64,000 nucleotides of DNA. Origin: Chryseobacterium oryctis. GTDB lineage: Bacteria > Bacteroidota > Bacteroidia > Flavobacteriales > Weeksellaceae. Under the pieces are notes generated by a model. That model made no database searches, was not told the origin of the DNA, and saw only the letters and a program-made list of their open reading frames with translations. A program made the translations under genes and the position numbers. How positions within the stretch are numbered: the stretch's first letter is position 1; every line of letters starts with the position of its first letter. Below, piece after piece: positions 34,131 to 43,114 of this stretch. The stretch lies in contig NZ_JAPDHV010000002.1 of assembly GCF_025971925.1 (NCBI RefSeq), positions 492,003 through 556,002 on the forward strand. The letters are read 5' to 3'.

Positions 34131-36077
34131 ATGAATCCTAGAGTTTTAGAATTATTAAAGAACCCAAAACATATTCAGTCGGAAGATTTAGATCTTTTGA
34201 AGGGCGAGATTGATTCTTTTCCGTATATTCAGAATATCAGAGCTTTGCATTTATATGGAGTGCATCTCTTTGATAAAGAAAATTACCAGAAAGAGCTATC
34301 AACAACGGCTGCTTATACTACGGATAAAAAAATTCTGTATCAACTGATTAATGGCAAGATTCAACAAAAACCAAATCTGGAAATTGTTGAAAAAACGATA
34401 AAACCAATACCTGAAAAAACTGAAGAATCTAAGAATACATTAGAACCTAAGAGTACATTTAAATATGTTTATCAGGCAAATAGTTTTCCGTTAAGAAGAG
34501 AGGAACCCAAAAACGAAGTGATTGACAGCATCACAATTCCTGTTAGTGAAGTTGAAAAACCTGTTGAAACTAAGGAAGAGGTTGTTGATAATAAAGAAAC
34601 TTTAGAAGAAAAAGATAAATATGAAGAGGCTTCATGCCTTTTACAGAATACGTCACAGTCGGAACCTATTTATATAAATGGTGAGAGAAATCGTATTTTA
34701 TTTGAGGGAGAAGAAAACTTCCTAGATGATACAAATGTCGAAACTATTGATTTGGAATCTACTTTAGAATCTGGAACTCTAGTCACACAGACACAAGAAA
34801 AACCAGCAACAGAGGAAACCCAATCTTCAAACGAAGAAGAAATTGATGTAAAGGTAATTGATAATGAGGTTGAGAAAGTTGCAGAATTTACTCCTGAAAC
34901 GGTTATTGATGAAGATAAAATAGAATCTGAAACAGAGAAAGAAGTTGTTGATAATGCTTCAGAACTTAGTTTTCACGGTACAGAGTCCTTTTTACCGGAT
35001 GTGAAAATTCAATCGACTACCGTTGAAGAGATAAAAGCAGAAATTCCTCAATCTAATATAAATAAGCATGAAGAGGAAATGCGTCGTCTGATTGAAGAGG
35101 TTGAAAGAAAAATGAAGGAAAGCAAAAGTGCTGTTGTTGAAAAGCAAAAAGAAAAAGAAGAGGAAGAAGAGATTCTTAGCCACGATATAAGTTTTGCAGA
35201 AACCCAAAGTTTTGATGTAAAACCGGAGGAAATTTCTCAAGTTTCAGAAGCCGAGCAAGAACCTGAACTAATTGATGTGGTTCAAGAAAAAACTGAAGAA
35301 CCGGTTGTTGAAAGTGAACCAGAGGTAAAATCTACTTGGAAACCGATGAGTTTTGAAGCTCATACTCCGGATTCGTTACTTAATAAATCAGTGGAAACTC
35401 AACCTGCAAAAATTGAAGAGCCTATAATTCAGGAATCTCCTGTTGAAATTCAAATTGAAGAATCTCCGAAAGCCGAAGAAAAAGAAACTTCTAATGAAGT
35501 AGAGGTTTTACCTGACGTTAAAGAAGATAATTCAGCAAATAGAGCTATTCAGATTGATGAAGAAATAAAAAATGAAGTTCCAAGTCAAGAAGAAGCTCCG
35601 GTTATGAACGTTTCTTTCTTTGGTTCTGATATTTCAAGTCTTAAAATCAGTGAACCAGTAAAAGGAGAGAAGAAAGAAGAAGCCGAGATTCAAAAAATTG
35701 TTGAAGAAGTTAAACCTCAGTCAATTGATAGTAATGTTCCAGGATTTATTAATACCTGGCAAAGTTGGTTGAAAATTGATAGAAGTGAGGAAATCAAGAA
35801 AGAAAAAGTTGAAATTAAAAATAAAGCAATTGAAACTTTTATAGAGAACAATCCTAAAATAAGTCAGCTTAAAGATGAGGTTTCTTTTGTTGTAAAAGAG
35901 AAAACGGATGATATTTCACATTTAATGACCGAAACATTAGCCAACCTTTATGTTGAACAAAAATTGTATACAAAAGCAATAAAAGCTTTCGAAGTATTAA
36001 TTAATAAATACCCTGAAAAGAAAGAGTATTTTGAATCTAAAATTCAGGAAATAAAAGATATTCGAAATAGAAATTAA
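34131..36077 (+). CDS. Large acidic, low-complexity protein with C-terminal TPR
   Basis: This 648-residue protein has no signal peptide or membrane segment. The N-terminal ~85 residues are a conserved-looking helical domain (RVLELLKNPKHIQSEDLDLL). About 400 residues of Glu/Lys/Val-rich disordered sequence follow, with recurring short peptides (SFHGTESFLPD, SFAETQSFDV, SFFGSDISSL). A short C-terminal helical/TPR domain ends it (ETLANLYVEQKLYTKAIKAF). It starts 1 bp after lptE and a bidirectional terminator follows. It may be a cytoplasmic scaffold. Function is unknown. Confidence 0.65.
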   Translation: MNPRVLELLKNPKHIQSEDLDLLKGEIDSFPYIQNIRALHLYGVHLFDKENYQKELSTTAAYTTDKKILYQLINGKIQQKPNLEIVEKTIKPIPEKTEESKNTLEPKSTFKYVYQANSFPLRREEPKNEVIDSITIPVSEVEKPVETKEEVVDNKETLEEKDKYEEASCLLQNTSQSEPIYINGERNRILFEGEENFLDDTNVETIDLESTLESGTLVTQTQEKPATEETQSSNEEEIDVKVIDNEVEKVAEFTPETVIDEDKIESETEKEVVDNASELSFHGTESFLPDVKIQSTTVEEIKAEIPQSNINKHEEEMRRLIEEVERKMKESKSAVVEKQKEKEEEEEILSHDISFAETQSFDVKPEEISQVSEAEQEPELIDVVQEKTEEPVVESEPEVKSTWKPMSFEAHTPDSLLNKSVETQPAKIEEPIIQESPVEIQIEESPKAEEKETSNEVEVLPDVKEDNSANRAIQIDEEIKNEVPSQEEAPVMNVSFFGSDISSLKISEPVKGEKKEEAEIQKIVEEVKPQSIDSNVPGFINTWQSWLKIDRSEEIKKEKVEIKNKAIETFIENNPKISQLKDEVSFVVKEKTDDISHLMTETLANLYVEQKLYTKAIKAFEVLINKYPEKKEYFESKIQEIKDIRNRN

Positions 36078-36080
36078 AGA

Positions 36081-36117
36081 AAAAAAAATCCCAGCTTTTA
36101 AACTGGGATTTTTTTAT
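36081..36117. terminator. Bidirectional terminator
   Basis: AATCCCAG (36087-36094) / CTGGGATT (36103-36110), flanked by A-runs on the left and T-runs on the right, between the convergent genes ending at 36077 and 36114. Confidence 0.9.
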
Positions 36118-36725
36118 AAATTATTGTTTACTATTTCCTTTTTTGATTTCAGTTTTCGCCAGGCTTTTCGCCCAAAAATAACAACTACAATTACTAAAAT
36201 AATAGCACAGATTGCAGCTAAAACAGGTAAAGCCATTGCTAAAACAGACATGATTCCCGCTCCCGCTGTTTCTGTCGTTCCAACCACCGAATTTCCCAAA
36301 CCTCCTGTTGTCGCTGTAGATGCCGCCCGAATTCCTGCAAATCCGGAGCTTATGGTTGCCGCTGTTCCTCCTCCTGCAATAAGAGCCAAAGCCCATTGAG
36401 GAAAAGTTCCCAAGTCAGCAAACTGACTCGCAAATAGTACAGAACCCGCAACCGTTGCCAAAGGAACGGAAAGCGTATCTAATAAATGGTCAACAAAAGG
36501 GATATAATAAGCTAAAATTTCAGCGATAGTTGCAATTCCTGTTGTGATAAGAGTGGGAAGACCTGCAAGCCATTCAAACTGTTCATTCATAGGAATCCAG
36601 CCAGCGTATGAAGCTAAACTTACGGCAAACATCGGAAGAAAAACTCTAAAGCCCGTTGCTGCAGCCAAGCCAATGCCAATGAATGTACTTAACACATAAG
36701 GTAGATAAGGAATATTGTCTAACAT
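36114..36725 (-). CDS. DUF4126-family membrane protein
   Basis: 203 residues, highly hydrophobic: segments at LSTFIGIGLAAATGFRVFLP, ITTGIATIAEILAYYIPF, LALIAGGGTAATISSGF and ALPVLAAICAIILVIVVVIF, with a basic C-terminal tail. The GFRVFLPMF and ASYAGWIPM pieces resemble DUF4126 proteins. Function unknown. It is convergent with the TPR gene across a shared terminator. The Ala/Gly-rich sequence creates long shadow frames on the other strand. Confidence 0.8.
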   Translation of the reverse strand: MLDNIPYLPYVLSTFIGIGLAAATGFRVFLPMFAVSLASYAGWIPMNEQFEWLAGLPTLITTGIATIAEILAYYIPFVDHLLDTLSVPLATVAGSVLFASQFADLGTFPQWALALIAGGGTAATISSGFAGIRAASTATTGGLGNSVVGTTETAGAGIMSVLAMALPVLAAICAIILVIVVVIFGRKAWRKLKSKKEIVNNNL

Positions 36726-36812
36726 TTTAATTTTCAGATTTGTTTCCCTTAAAGTTACAAAAAGTATGCAAAGATGTGTAAAATAAAATTTTGGTGTATT
36801 AAAAAAGTATTA

Positions 36813-37184
36813 TCACTTTTTTTGTGCCTCACAAAGTTTAATAAACTGTTTTTCTACATCTTGATATTTTTGAGGTAATTCTGGTGATACCCAAAACAGC
36901 ATCGCAATTGTTTTTTCTCCGAATGCTTCTTTAAACATATCTTTATTTAAACGATAACATTCTCTTAAAAGTCTTTTTATGCGATTTCTGTGAACAGCTT
37001 TTTTAAAATATTTTTTAGAAACAGAAACAGCGAACTTTGTAGTTTCAATAGGGAAGGTTGGCTTGTTTTTAAGGATAATAATTCTCAAATTCCCATTCGT
37101 TTTCCATTTGCCTTTTTCAAAAAGCAAAGTGATTTCATTGTTTTTTTTCAGCTTTTCAGCTTTGGGATATTTGAAATTTGTCAT
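36813..37184 (-). CDS. rnpA: Ribonuclease P protein component
   Basis: 123 residues. The family signature RNRIKRLLRE is present, with the conserved N-terminal F-x-x-(L/F)-F-x-x-G-K segment (ITLLFEKGKWKTNGNL) and FAVSVSKKYFKKAVHRNR. It binds RNase P RNA and pre-tRNA for 5' maturation. rpmH, its partner in many bacteria, is not next to it here. It lies 67 bp downstream of tcdA on the same strand. Confidence 0.93.
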   Translation of the reverse strand: MTNFKYPKAEKLKKNNEITLLFEKGKWKTNGNLRIIILKNKPTFPIETTKFAVSVSKKYFKKAVHRNRIKRLLRECYRLNKDMFKEAFGEKTIAMLFWVSPELPQKYQDVEKQFIKLCEAQKK

Positions 37185-37251
37185 TTACGAACTGTAAATA
37201 TAAGGTGTATTTTTAAAAGAATATGTTTGGAGATTAGACTTAGGGTATTTT

Positions 37252-37977
37252 TTAATCTTTTTTCACTAAATAATTAATAACTTCAGCTGCAGCATAAAGA
37301 CCAAACATTGCAGGAATATAGCTTATGGTTCCGTAAAATGATTTTTTGAAATTACTTCCGTCAGTCATCTTTAAGCTTTCTTCTTTCTGTATTTCATTAG
37401 AAAAAACACAACGAATTCCTTTGTTTATTTTTTCTTTTTTTAGTCTTTTTCTTACTTGTTTTGCCAGAAAGCAATTGTGAGTTTTGCTGATATCTCTCAC
37501 CATTACCATACTTGGGTCTGTTTTTCCACCTGCTCCCATAGAACTGACAACTTTTATTTTTCTCCTTCTTGCAGCAATAAGTAAAGTAAGTTTTGGGGTT
37601 ACACTGTCAATACAGTCAAGAATATAATCAAATTTTCCGTTATCTAGAATCTCATCCATTCTTTCAGGATTTAGAAATTCATTGATTTTTATAAGATTGA
37701 GTTTTGGATTGATATCCAGAAGTCTTTCCGCGACTACTTCAACTTTATGCTTTCCAACAGTGGAATGCAGTGCAGGAAGCTGTCTGTTAATATTTGTAAT
37801 GTCAACAGTATCACCATCTACAATAGTCATATTTCCGACTCCGGCTCTTGCCAAAAATTCGGCTGCAAAAGAACCAACTCCACCCAATCCCACAACTAGA
37901 ACAGATGCTTTATTTAGATTTTCCAATCCTTTTTCTTTGATAAGAAGTTCGGTTCTCTCCAACCAGTATTTATCCAT
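37252..37977 (-). CDS. tcdA: tRNA threonylcarbamoyladenosine dehydratase
   Basis: This 241-residue E1-like enzyme converts t6A37 to its cyclic form in tRNA. The nucleotide-binding loop is GLGGVGSFAAEFLARAG (~30-46), followed by IVDGDTVDITNINRQ. The catalytic region is FDYILDCIDSVTPKL, then SSMGAGGKTDPS. This matches the TcdA/YgdL branch of the ThiF family. No Zn-binding Cys pairs typical of MoeB are seen. Its first 8 bp overlap the end of the TatD-like gene, implying co-translation. Confidence 0.92.
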   Translation of the reverse strand: MDKYWLERTELLIKEKGLENLNKASVLVVGLGGVGSFAAEFLARAGVGNMTIVDGDTVDITNINRQLPALHSTVGKHKVEVVAERLLDINPKLNLIKINEFLNPERMDEILDNGKFDYILDCIDSVTPKLTLLIAARRRKIKVVSSMGAGGKTDPSMVMVRDISKTHNCFLAKQVRKRLKKEKINKGIRCVFSNEIQKEESLKMTDGSNFKKSFYGTISYIPAMFGLYAAAEVINYLVKKD

Positions 37978-38593
37978 TTTTTATCGTTTCTAAATTTTCT
38001 AAAATTTGTTCATTAAGTTTTTCCAGAGAAACTTCCTTTATTTCTGAAACTTTTTGATATAATTCTTCAATGTTAAAATCTTCATTATCAGTTTCTAAAA
38101 ATATTTTGTTTAAAGGAGTAATTTTCAAAGTATTTTGCAAAGATAAATTATACAAAACAGCTTTTCCAAAACTCAAATAAAAATTATTTTTAAGTAAGTC
38201 TTCTGCAATACTTTGTTTTTTATTAAAACCATGAATAATCATTGGCTGTTTCGCATATTTTTTAAATGAAATTACCTCATAAAATTTTTTCACACAATGA
38301 ATAATGATGGGCTTTTTTACTTCGTTTGCTATCAAGATTTGTCTTAAAAATACTTCTTCCTGAATCTTATTTTCAATCGGAACAAGGGAGTCTAAACCAC
38401 ATTCTCCAATGGCAAAGCAATTTTGAAACATCATTGATTGCATCCAGCTAAATTGAGTTTCAATATTTTGAATCTCAATATCTTGTGGGTGAATACCAAT
38501 AGAATATGGGAAATCTGGAGGGATTCCTTTACCGAGATTATAAATACCGTATTTTATATGTTTCTTATGATGATGAAAATCAAAAAAATCCAT
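37970..38593 (-). CDS. TatD-family metal-dependent hydrolase
   Basis: 207 residues, shorter than typical TatD (~260). Metal-ligand positions are present: FDFHHH (residues 4-8, H-x-H), IGECGLDSL (Glu), PIIIHCVK (His), PMIIHGFN (His) and IFLETDNED (Asp). The family comprises DNA/RNA deoxyribonucleases and D-aminoacyl-tRNA deacylase-like enzymes. The short length comes from compact loops, with all motifs retained, so it is probably active. It overlaps tcdA by 8 bp. Substrate not known. Confidence 0.87.
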   Translation of the reverse strand: MDFFDFHHHKKHIKYGIYNLGKGIPPDFPYSIGIHPQDIEIQNIETQFSWMQSMMFQNCFAIGECGLDSLVPIENKIQEEVFLRQILIANEVKKPIIIHCVKKFYEVISFKKYAKQPMIIHGFNKKQSIAEDLLKNNFYLSFGKAVLYNLSLQNTLKITPLNKIFLETDNEDFNIEELYQKVSEIKEVSLEKLNEQILENLETIKNG

Positions 38594-38689
38594 AGCCCAA
38601 AAGTAGTATATTTAAGTTTAACTTAAAATCATTAAACGAACGTTTACTTTTATGTTAAAAATTTCTTAACTTTACTCAAAGTACACTTC

Positions 38690-39319
38690 ATGAAGAAAAA
38701 ATTTACGGAGAAACAAATACATATACTGAATATAGCTGAAGAACTCATTGCTAAAAAGGGATATGAGGGAACGTCTGTAAGAGATATTTGTTCAAAAGCA
38801 AATATTAATGTGGCGATGATTTCCTATTATTTTGGGTCAAAAGAAAAAATGATGTCTTATCTCTATCAATATAGAGTGTTGAAAACCAGAGAGAACTTTT
38901 CTGAATTTGCAGATACCATAAAAGAAGGTAAGCCAGAAATGCAGATGAAAGAGATTATCAAATACATTGTTGGCCAGTTATTTAAGTATAATTACTTCCA
39001 TGGTTTTGTTACGCAGGAACTTCGCCATACCGAAAATCTTAAAGATGAACTCTTGGATTTTTACCAGTTGTTTGTAAAAAAATTGGACGATGTTATCAAA
39101 AAAGGGGTAGCATCAGGAGTTTTTACTTTTACTCCAAAACCAGAGGATGTTCTTACTACCATTATTGGCTCTACACTTTTTGTCATTCGAAATAAAAATT
39201 TTTATGAATTGTATGTTCCTAGTAAAAATGAAGAAGCATATAATAAAGAGGCAGAAAAAAAGGTAAGAATGAATCTTTTACTGAGTGTTTTCGCTATTTT
39301 GGGATACGTTGCAGACTAA
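38690..39319 (+). CDS. TetR-family transcriptional regulator
   Basis: This 209-residue protein has an N-terminal TetR HTH (NIAEELIAKKGYEGTSVRDI ... NVAMISYYFGSKEKM) at residues 10-55, and a helical ligand-binding domain behind. It is divergent from the TatD gene (96-bp gap). TetR proteins in flavobacteria often control RND efflux or fatty-acid genes; no such target is next to it, and the following genes are bamD-rpoZ. The ligand is unknown. Confidence 0.9.
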   Translation: MKKKFTEKQIHILNIAEELIAKKGYEGTSVRDICSKANINVAMISYYFGSKEKMMSYLYQYRVLKTRENFSEFADTIKEGKPEMQMKEIIKYIVGQLFKYNYFHGFVTQELRHTENLKDELLDFYQLFVKKLDDVIKKGVASGVFTFTPKPEDVLTTIIGSTLFVIRNKNFYELYVPSKNEEAYNKEAEKKVRMNLLLSVFAILGYVAD

Positions 39320-39422
39320 AATTACGTTAAATATTCATAAAAAAAAATCTATTGACAAAAAAGTTATATTTTTGCAAATTAATAGATCGGTTATATAATC
39401 CGAAAACTGTTGAATTTTTTAT

Positions 39423-40418
39423 ATGAAAAAATATATTTTAGGTCTTTTTGCTGTAGCTGTGGTTTCATCATGTGTTAGTCAGCAAGAAAAAGCAATGAAA
39501 AGTGCTGATAAAGCATACATCTTGAAAGCTGCAAATGAAAATTTTGCCAAAAAGAAATGGAAAAATGCTTTAGCTCTTTACGATAGGCTTGCGAATCTTG
39601 TTGCAGGAACAGATGATTTTCCGAATGTAGCTTTTAATACTGCTTATGCTAATTATTATGACAAAAATTATAAATTGGCAGGGCATCAGTTTAAAAACTT
39701 TGCAGTAAACTTTCCAAAAGATCCAAGAGCAGAAGAAGCAGCTTATTTGTCTGCTTTGTGTTATTATGAAGGATCTATGGATTACAATTTGGATCAATCT
39801 AGTACAGAGTTGGCGATTAATGAATTGCAGAACTTTTTAAATGAATATCCAAATTCTGAAAGATCTAAAAATATCAATACAATGATTGATGAATTGTCTT
39901 ACAAACTTGAGTTCAAAGCTTATGAAAATGCAAGACAATACTTCAATATGGGGGATTATAAAGCGGCCAATACAGCGTTAGAAAATGTTTTGGAAGACTT
40001 TCCAAGTACAAAACTTCGTCCGAAAATTTATGATTATATCATGAAGTCTCGTTACGAACTTGCTACAAAATCTGTTTATGATCTTAAAGATGAGCGTATT
40101 GAAAGTGCTTTGGCATTTACAAAACAGGTAGAAAAAGAGCTTCCAAATACTGAATATTCTAAAACAGCTTTAGACTTAAGAGCTAAATTAGAAAAAGAGA
40201 AAAAGAATTTTGTTGTTGTAAAAAAACAAACAGAGGAAAGAATTGCGACGCTTACAGCTAAGCAAAAGAAAGAAATGGATAAGCTGTCTGAAAAACAAAA
40301 AGCTGAAGAACAAATGAAAAATCAGATGGATGCAGAGAAAAAAGCAATGCAGATTCAGAGAGATAGTGCTGCGCTTCAAACTCCACCTCCTGCAGCTACT
40401 TTCAAAATTCAAAGATAA
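39423..40418 (+). CDS. bamD: Outer membrane assembly lipoprotein BamD
   Basis: 331 residues with a lipobox (VVSSCV, lipidated Cys 17) and TPR units along ~25-270 (ALYDRLANLVAGTDDFPNVA, FAVNFPKDPRAEEAAYLSAL, FLNEYPNSERSKNI). The C-terminal ~60 residues form a charged coiled coil (EEQMKNQMDAEKKAMQIQRD). BamD is the essential TPR lipoprotein of the Bam complex that folds outer-membrane beta-barrels. It starts the conserved bamD-rpoZ-coaBC-DUF4835-recN block. The coiled-coil tail is longer than in E. coli, as usual for Bacteroidota. Confidence 0.92.
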   Translation: MKKYILGLFAVAVVSSCVSQQEKAMKSADKAYILKAANENFAKKKWKNALALYDRLANLVAGTDDFPNVAFNTAYANYYDKNYKLAGHQFKNFAVNFPKDPRAEEAAYLSALCYYEGSMDYNLDQSSTELAINELQNFLNEYPNSERSKNINTMIDELSYKLEFKAYENARQYFNMGDYKAANTALENVLEDFPSTKLRPKIYDYIMKSRYELATKSVYDLKDERIESALAFTKQVEKELPNTEYSKTALDLRAKLEKEKKNFVVVKKQTEERIATLTAKQKKEMDKLSEKQKAEEQMKNQMDAEKKAMQIQRDSAALQTPPPAATFKIQR

Positions 40419-40422
40419 TTCG

Positions 40423-40430
40423 TAAATTTG
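40423..40430 (+). promoter_or_regulatory. -7 box before rpoZ
   Basis: TAAATTTG followed by C, a TAnnTTTG match, 30 bp upstream of the rpoZ ATG. It suggests rpoZ has its own promoter in the gene block. Confidence 0.5.
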
Positions 40431-40459
40431 CCATCTTAAAATAAAATAAATTTCTCAAA

Positions 40460-40783
40460 ATGAGTGTAAAAGATACAAAAGCAGAAGTAAATACTATTAC
40501 TTATGATAAAGATAAGATTGAAGGTAAAGTGGGTTCAATCTATGAAGCTATTGTAATCATGGGAAAGAGAGCAGAGCAGATTAATGCTGAAATTCGTACA
40601 GAATTACACAATAAGCTTGACGAATTTGCTGTTCACAATTCTACATTAGAAGAAGTTTTTGAAAACAGAGAGCAAATAGAAATCTCTAAACATTATGAAA
40701 AACTTCCAAAGCCAACTTCTATTGCAATTGAAGAATGGCTGAATGATGATGTATATTTCAGAAAAACTGAAGACAGAAAATAA
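40460..40783 (+). CDS. rpoZ: DNA-directed RNA polymerase omega subunit, Bacteroidota type
   Basis: 107 residues. The core reads VGSIYEAIVIMGKRAEQINA, the Bacteroidota form of the omega motif (a helix that clamps the beta' C-terminus), followed by an acidic tail (SIAIEEWLNDDVYF). Length and position between bamD and coaBC match the flavobacterial gene order. The E. coli signature is poorly conserved, which is usual in this phylum. Confidence 0.88.
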   Translation: MSVKDTKAEVNTITYDKDKIEGKVGSIYEAIVIMGKRAEQINAEIRTELHNKLDEFAVHNSTLEEVFENREQIEISKHYEKLPKPTSIAIEEWLNDDVYFRKTEDRK

Positions 40784-40807
40784 CAATTAATTTGTTTTTT
40801 ATATATG

Positions 40808-40850
40808 AAGGTCATAAAGGAAAATGTTTCTTTTATGACCTTTGTTGTTT
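40808..40850 (+). terminator. Hairpin after rpoZ
   Basis: AAGGTCATAAA (40808-40818) / TTTATGACCTT (40832-40842), an 11-bp perfect stem. The downstream T-run is interrupted (TGTTGTTT), so termination strength is uncertain. Confidence 0.6.
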
Positions 40851-40906
40851 ATCAAACATGATTCTGAGAAAAAATAAGTAATTTAGTATTCTAAAATTAA
40901 AACTAC

Positions 40907-42109
40907 ATGAGCGTTTACGGGAAAAAAATTCTCATCGCTGTTTCGGGAGGAATAGCCGCCTATAAAATTCATTTCTTAATCAGAGATTTTGTTAAAAAAG
41001 GAGCTAATGTTCAGATAATCATGACTCCGGATGCAGAGAATTTTGTCACGAAGTTAAGTTTGTCTACTTTATCTAAAAAACCTGTTTATTCAGATTTTTA
41101 TAGTGCAAACGGAACGTGGAACAGTCATGTAGAATTGGCTCTTTGGGCAGATGTTATTGTTATAGCTCCTTGTACGGCAAATACTTTGGCTAAAATGACT
41201 CACGGAATGTGTGATAATTTGGTGATTGCAACTTATATGTCAGCAAAATGTCCTGTTTTTATTGCTCCTGCGATGGATTTGGATATGTATCAACATCCTT
41301 CTACAAAGCAAAATCTGGAAATGGCAGAAGATTTTGGTCATTTCATAATTCCAGCTGAAAATGGAGAATTGGCGAGTGGACTTATCGGGCAAGGAAGAAT
41401 GGCAGAACCGGAAACAATTGCTAAAGCTGTTGAAGATTTTTTTACTAAAGATGATAAAAAAACACTTGAAGGAAAAATAGTTTTAATCACAGCCGGACCA
41501 ACTTATGAAGCAATTGATCCTGTGAGATTTATAGGAAATCATTCTTCTGGTAAAATGGGCTTTTCTTTGGCAGAAGAAGCTGCGAAAAGAGGAGCGAAAA
41601 TAATTTTAGTTTCTGGGCCAAGTTCTCAGGTTGTAAAACATAAAAATATTGATTTATATAGAGTTACTTCGGCAAAAGAAATGCTTAATAAAGTTTTTGA
41701 ATTTTATGAAAATGTTGATGTCGCGATAGCAAGTGCTGCCGTTGCAGATTATGCTCCAAAAGAAGTAGCGAAAGAAAAAATCAAAAAGAATGATGAAAAT
41801 TTAACGATTGAATTGGTTAAAAATCCGGATATTCTTAAAACAATGGGAGAAAAGAAAAACCATCAGTTCTTAGTTGGTTTTGCTTTAGAAACCCAAAATG
41901 AAGAAGAAAATGCCAAAGGAAAACTCGAAAAGAAAAATCTTGATATGATTGTCCTGAATTCTCTTCGTGACGAAGGCGCAGGATTTAAAAATGATACCAA
42001 CAAGATAAAGATATTTACCAAAACAGAGAAAACCGAGTTTGATTTGAAATCCAAAGATGATGTGGCAAAGGATATTCTCAATTTTGTGGAAGCTCAGATT
42101 TTAAAATAA
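40907..42109 (+). CDS. coaBC: Bifunctional phosphopantothenoylcysteine decarboxylase / synthase
   Basis: 400 residues. The N-terminal CoaC flavoprotein half has ILIAVSGGIAAYK, the catalytic-His-like NSHVELALWAD, and PAMDLDMYQHPST. The C-terminal CoaB half (from ~185) has VLITAGPTYEAIDPVRFIGN, NHSSGKMG, and AAVADYAPKE with the synthase KKNDENLTIELVKNPDIL. It makes 4'-phosphopantetheine from phosphopantothenate, cysteine and a nucleotide in the CoA pathway. Length is normal. Confidence 0.95.
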   Translation: MSVYGKKILIAVSGGIAAYKIHFLIRDFVKKGANVQIIMTPDAENFVTKLSLSTLSKKPVYSDFYSANGTWNSHVELALWADVIVIAPCTANTLAKMTHGMCDNLVIATYMSAKCPVFIAPAMDLDMYQHPSTKQNLEMAEDFGHFIIPAENGELASGLIGQGRMAEPETIAKAVEDFFTKDDKKTLEGKIVLITAGPTYEAIDPVRFIGNHSSGKMGFSLAEEAAKRGAKIILVSGPSSQVVKHKNIDLYRVTSAKEMLNKVFEFYENVDVAIASAAVADYAPKEVAKEKIKKNDENLTIELVKNPDILKTMGEKKNHQFLVGFALETQNEEENAKGKLEKKNLDMIVLNSLRDEGAGFKNDTNKIKIFTKTEKTEFDLKSKDDVAKDILNFVEAQILK

Positions 42110-42145
42110 TTTTAATAAATTTCCGTTCTCAATTTTTAATAGATA

Positions 42146-43051
42146 ATGAAAAAAATTATAAGCTTATTTTTACTGCTTTTTATATATTCTACTAGTTTCT
42201 CTCAAGAGTTATTGGCTACCGTTCAGGTAAACTCTCAGCAATTGGGAGGAAGTAACCAATCTGCTTACAAAGCATTGGAAAAAAGCCTTCGTGATTTTAT
42301 CAATAATACAAGTTGGACAGGGAGAAAATTGCAAAATTTTGAAAAGATTAAATCCAATTTTGCCATTGTAATTTCTGAGAAAGACGGAAATAGATATAAA
42401 GGAAGTATTGTTATTCAGGCTGTGCGTCCTGTTTATAATACAAATTATGAATCTCCACTTATCAATCTTCAGGATACCAGATTTAGTTTTGAATATATTG
42501 AAAATGAGAATCTTATTTTTAATGAAAGACAGTTTTCCGGTAAAAATTTAATTGATGTTGTAAGTTTTTATGTTTATCTTATTTTAGGGTATGATGCAGA
42601 CAGTTTCCAGACAATGGGAGGAACACAATGGTTTCAAAAAGCCCAGCAAATTGCACAAAATGGTGAGTCACAGAATAATTATGATGGTTGGAAGCAAATC
42701 AATGAACCAAGAAACCGTTCTCAGCTTATCAGAGAAATAATGAGCCCGAATATGGCTCAATTGCGTTCAACTTTCTATACATATCACAGAGCGGGATTAG
42801 ATAATATGTTTAATCAGGATCAAACTTCTTCTAAGAAAATCATTTTTGATGCCTTGATGCAATTAAAAATGTATGAAAACTCTTTTCAACAGAATTATTT
42901 CTTTGATCTTTTTACGACAAATAAAGCTGACGAAATTTTCAATATTTTCAATTCCGGAAACAATGGAGGAATTATTATTGGTGATTTGAAACAGCTTATG
43001 ATGATGTTTTCTCCTAAGAATACAGATTCTAAGTGGAGTAAGTGGAAATAA
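42146..43051 (+). CDS. DUF4835-family exported protein (PorD-type)
   Basis: 301 residues with signal peptide MKKIISLFLLLFIYSTSFSQ. The mature protein reads ELLATVQVNSQQLGGSNQSA and FEYIENENLIFNERQFSGKN and YVYLILGYDADSFQTMGG, the recognisable DUF4835 pattern. The family has been annotated as type IX secretion protein PorD in some genomes; I recall this and cannot check it. The secreted protease at 52770-55754 has a type IX C-terminal signal, which fits. The position between coaBC and recN is conserved in flavobacteria. Confidence 0.8.
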   Translation: MKKIISLFLLLFIYSTSFSQELLATVQVNSQQLGGSNQSAYKALEKSLRDFINNTSWTGRKLQNFEKIKSNFAIVISEKDGNRYKGSIVIQAVRPVYNTNYESPLINLQDTRFSFEYIENENLIFNERQFSGKNLIDVVSFYVYLILGYDADSFQTMGGTQWFQKAQQIAQNGESQNNYDGWKQINEPRNRSQLIREIMSPNMAQLRSTFYTYHRAGLDNMFNQDQTSSKKIIFDALMQLKMYENSFQQNYFFDLFTTNKADEIFNIFNSGNNGGIIIGDLKQLMMMFSPKNTDSKWSKWK

Positions 43052-43053
43052 TC

Positions 43054-43087
43054 TTGTTGAATACTGACTTCTAAAGTTCTATATTTG
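43054..43087 (+). promoter_or_regulatory. Promoter of recN
   Basis: TTG (43057-43059), 20-nt spacer, TATATTTG (43080-43087), followed by C. The start codon is 28 bp downstream. Confidence 0.75.
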
Positions 43088-43114
43088 CAATATCTAAAGT
43101 AATTGCTATTATTA

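Noticed and set aside
36121-36399. Two overlapping 91-codon frames over the DUF4126 gene
   Set aside because: They are frame shadows of an Ala/Gly-rich membrane protein.
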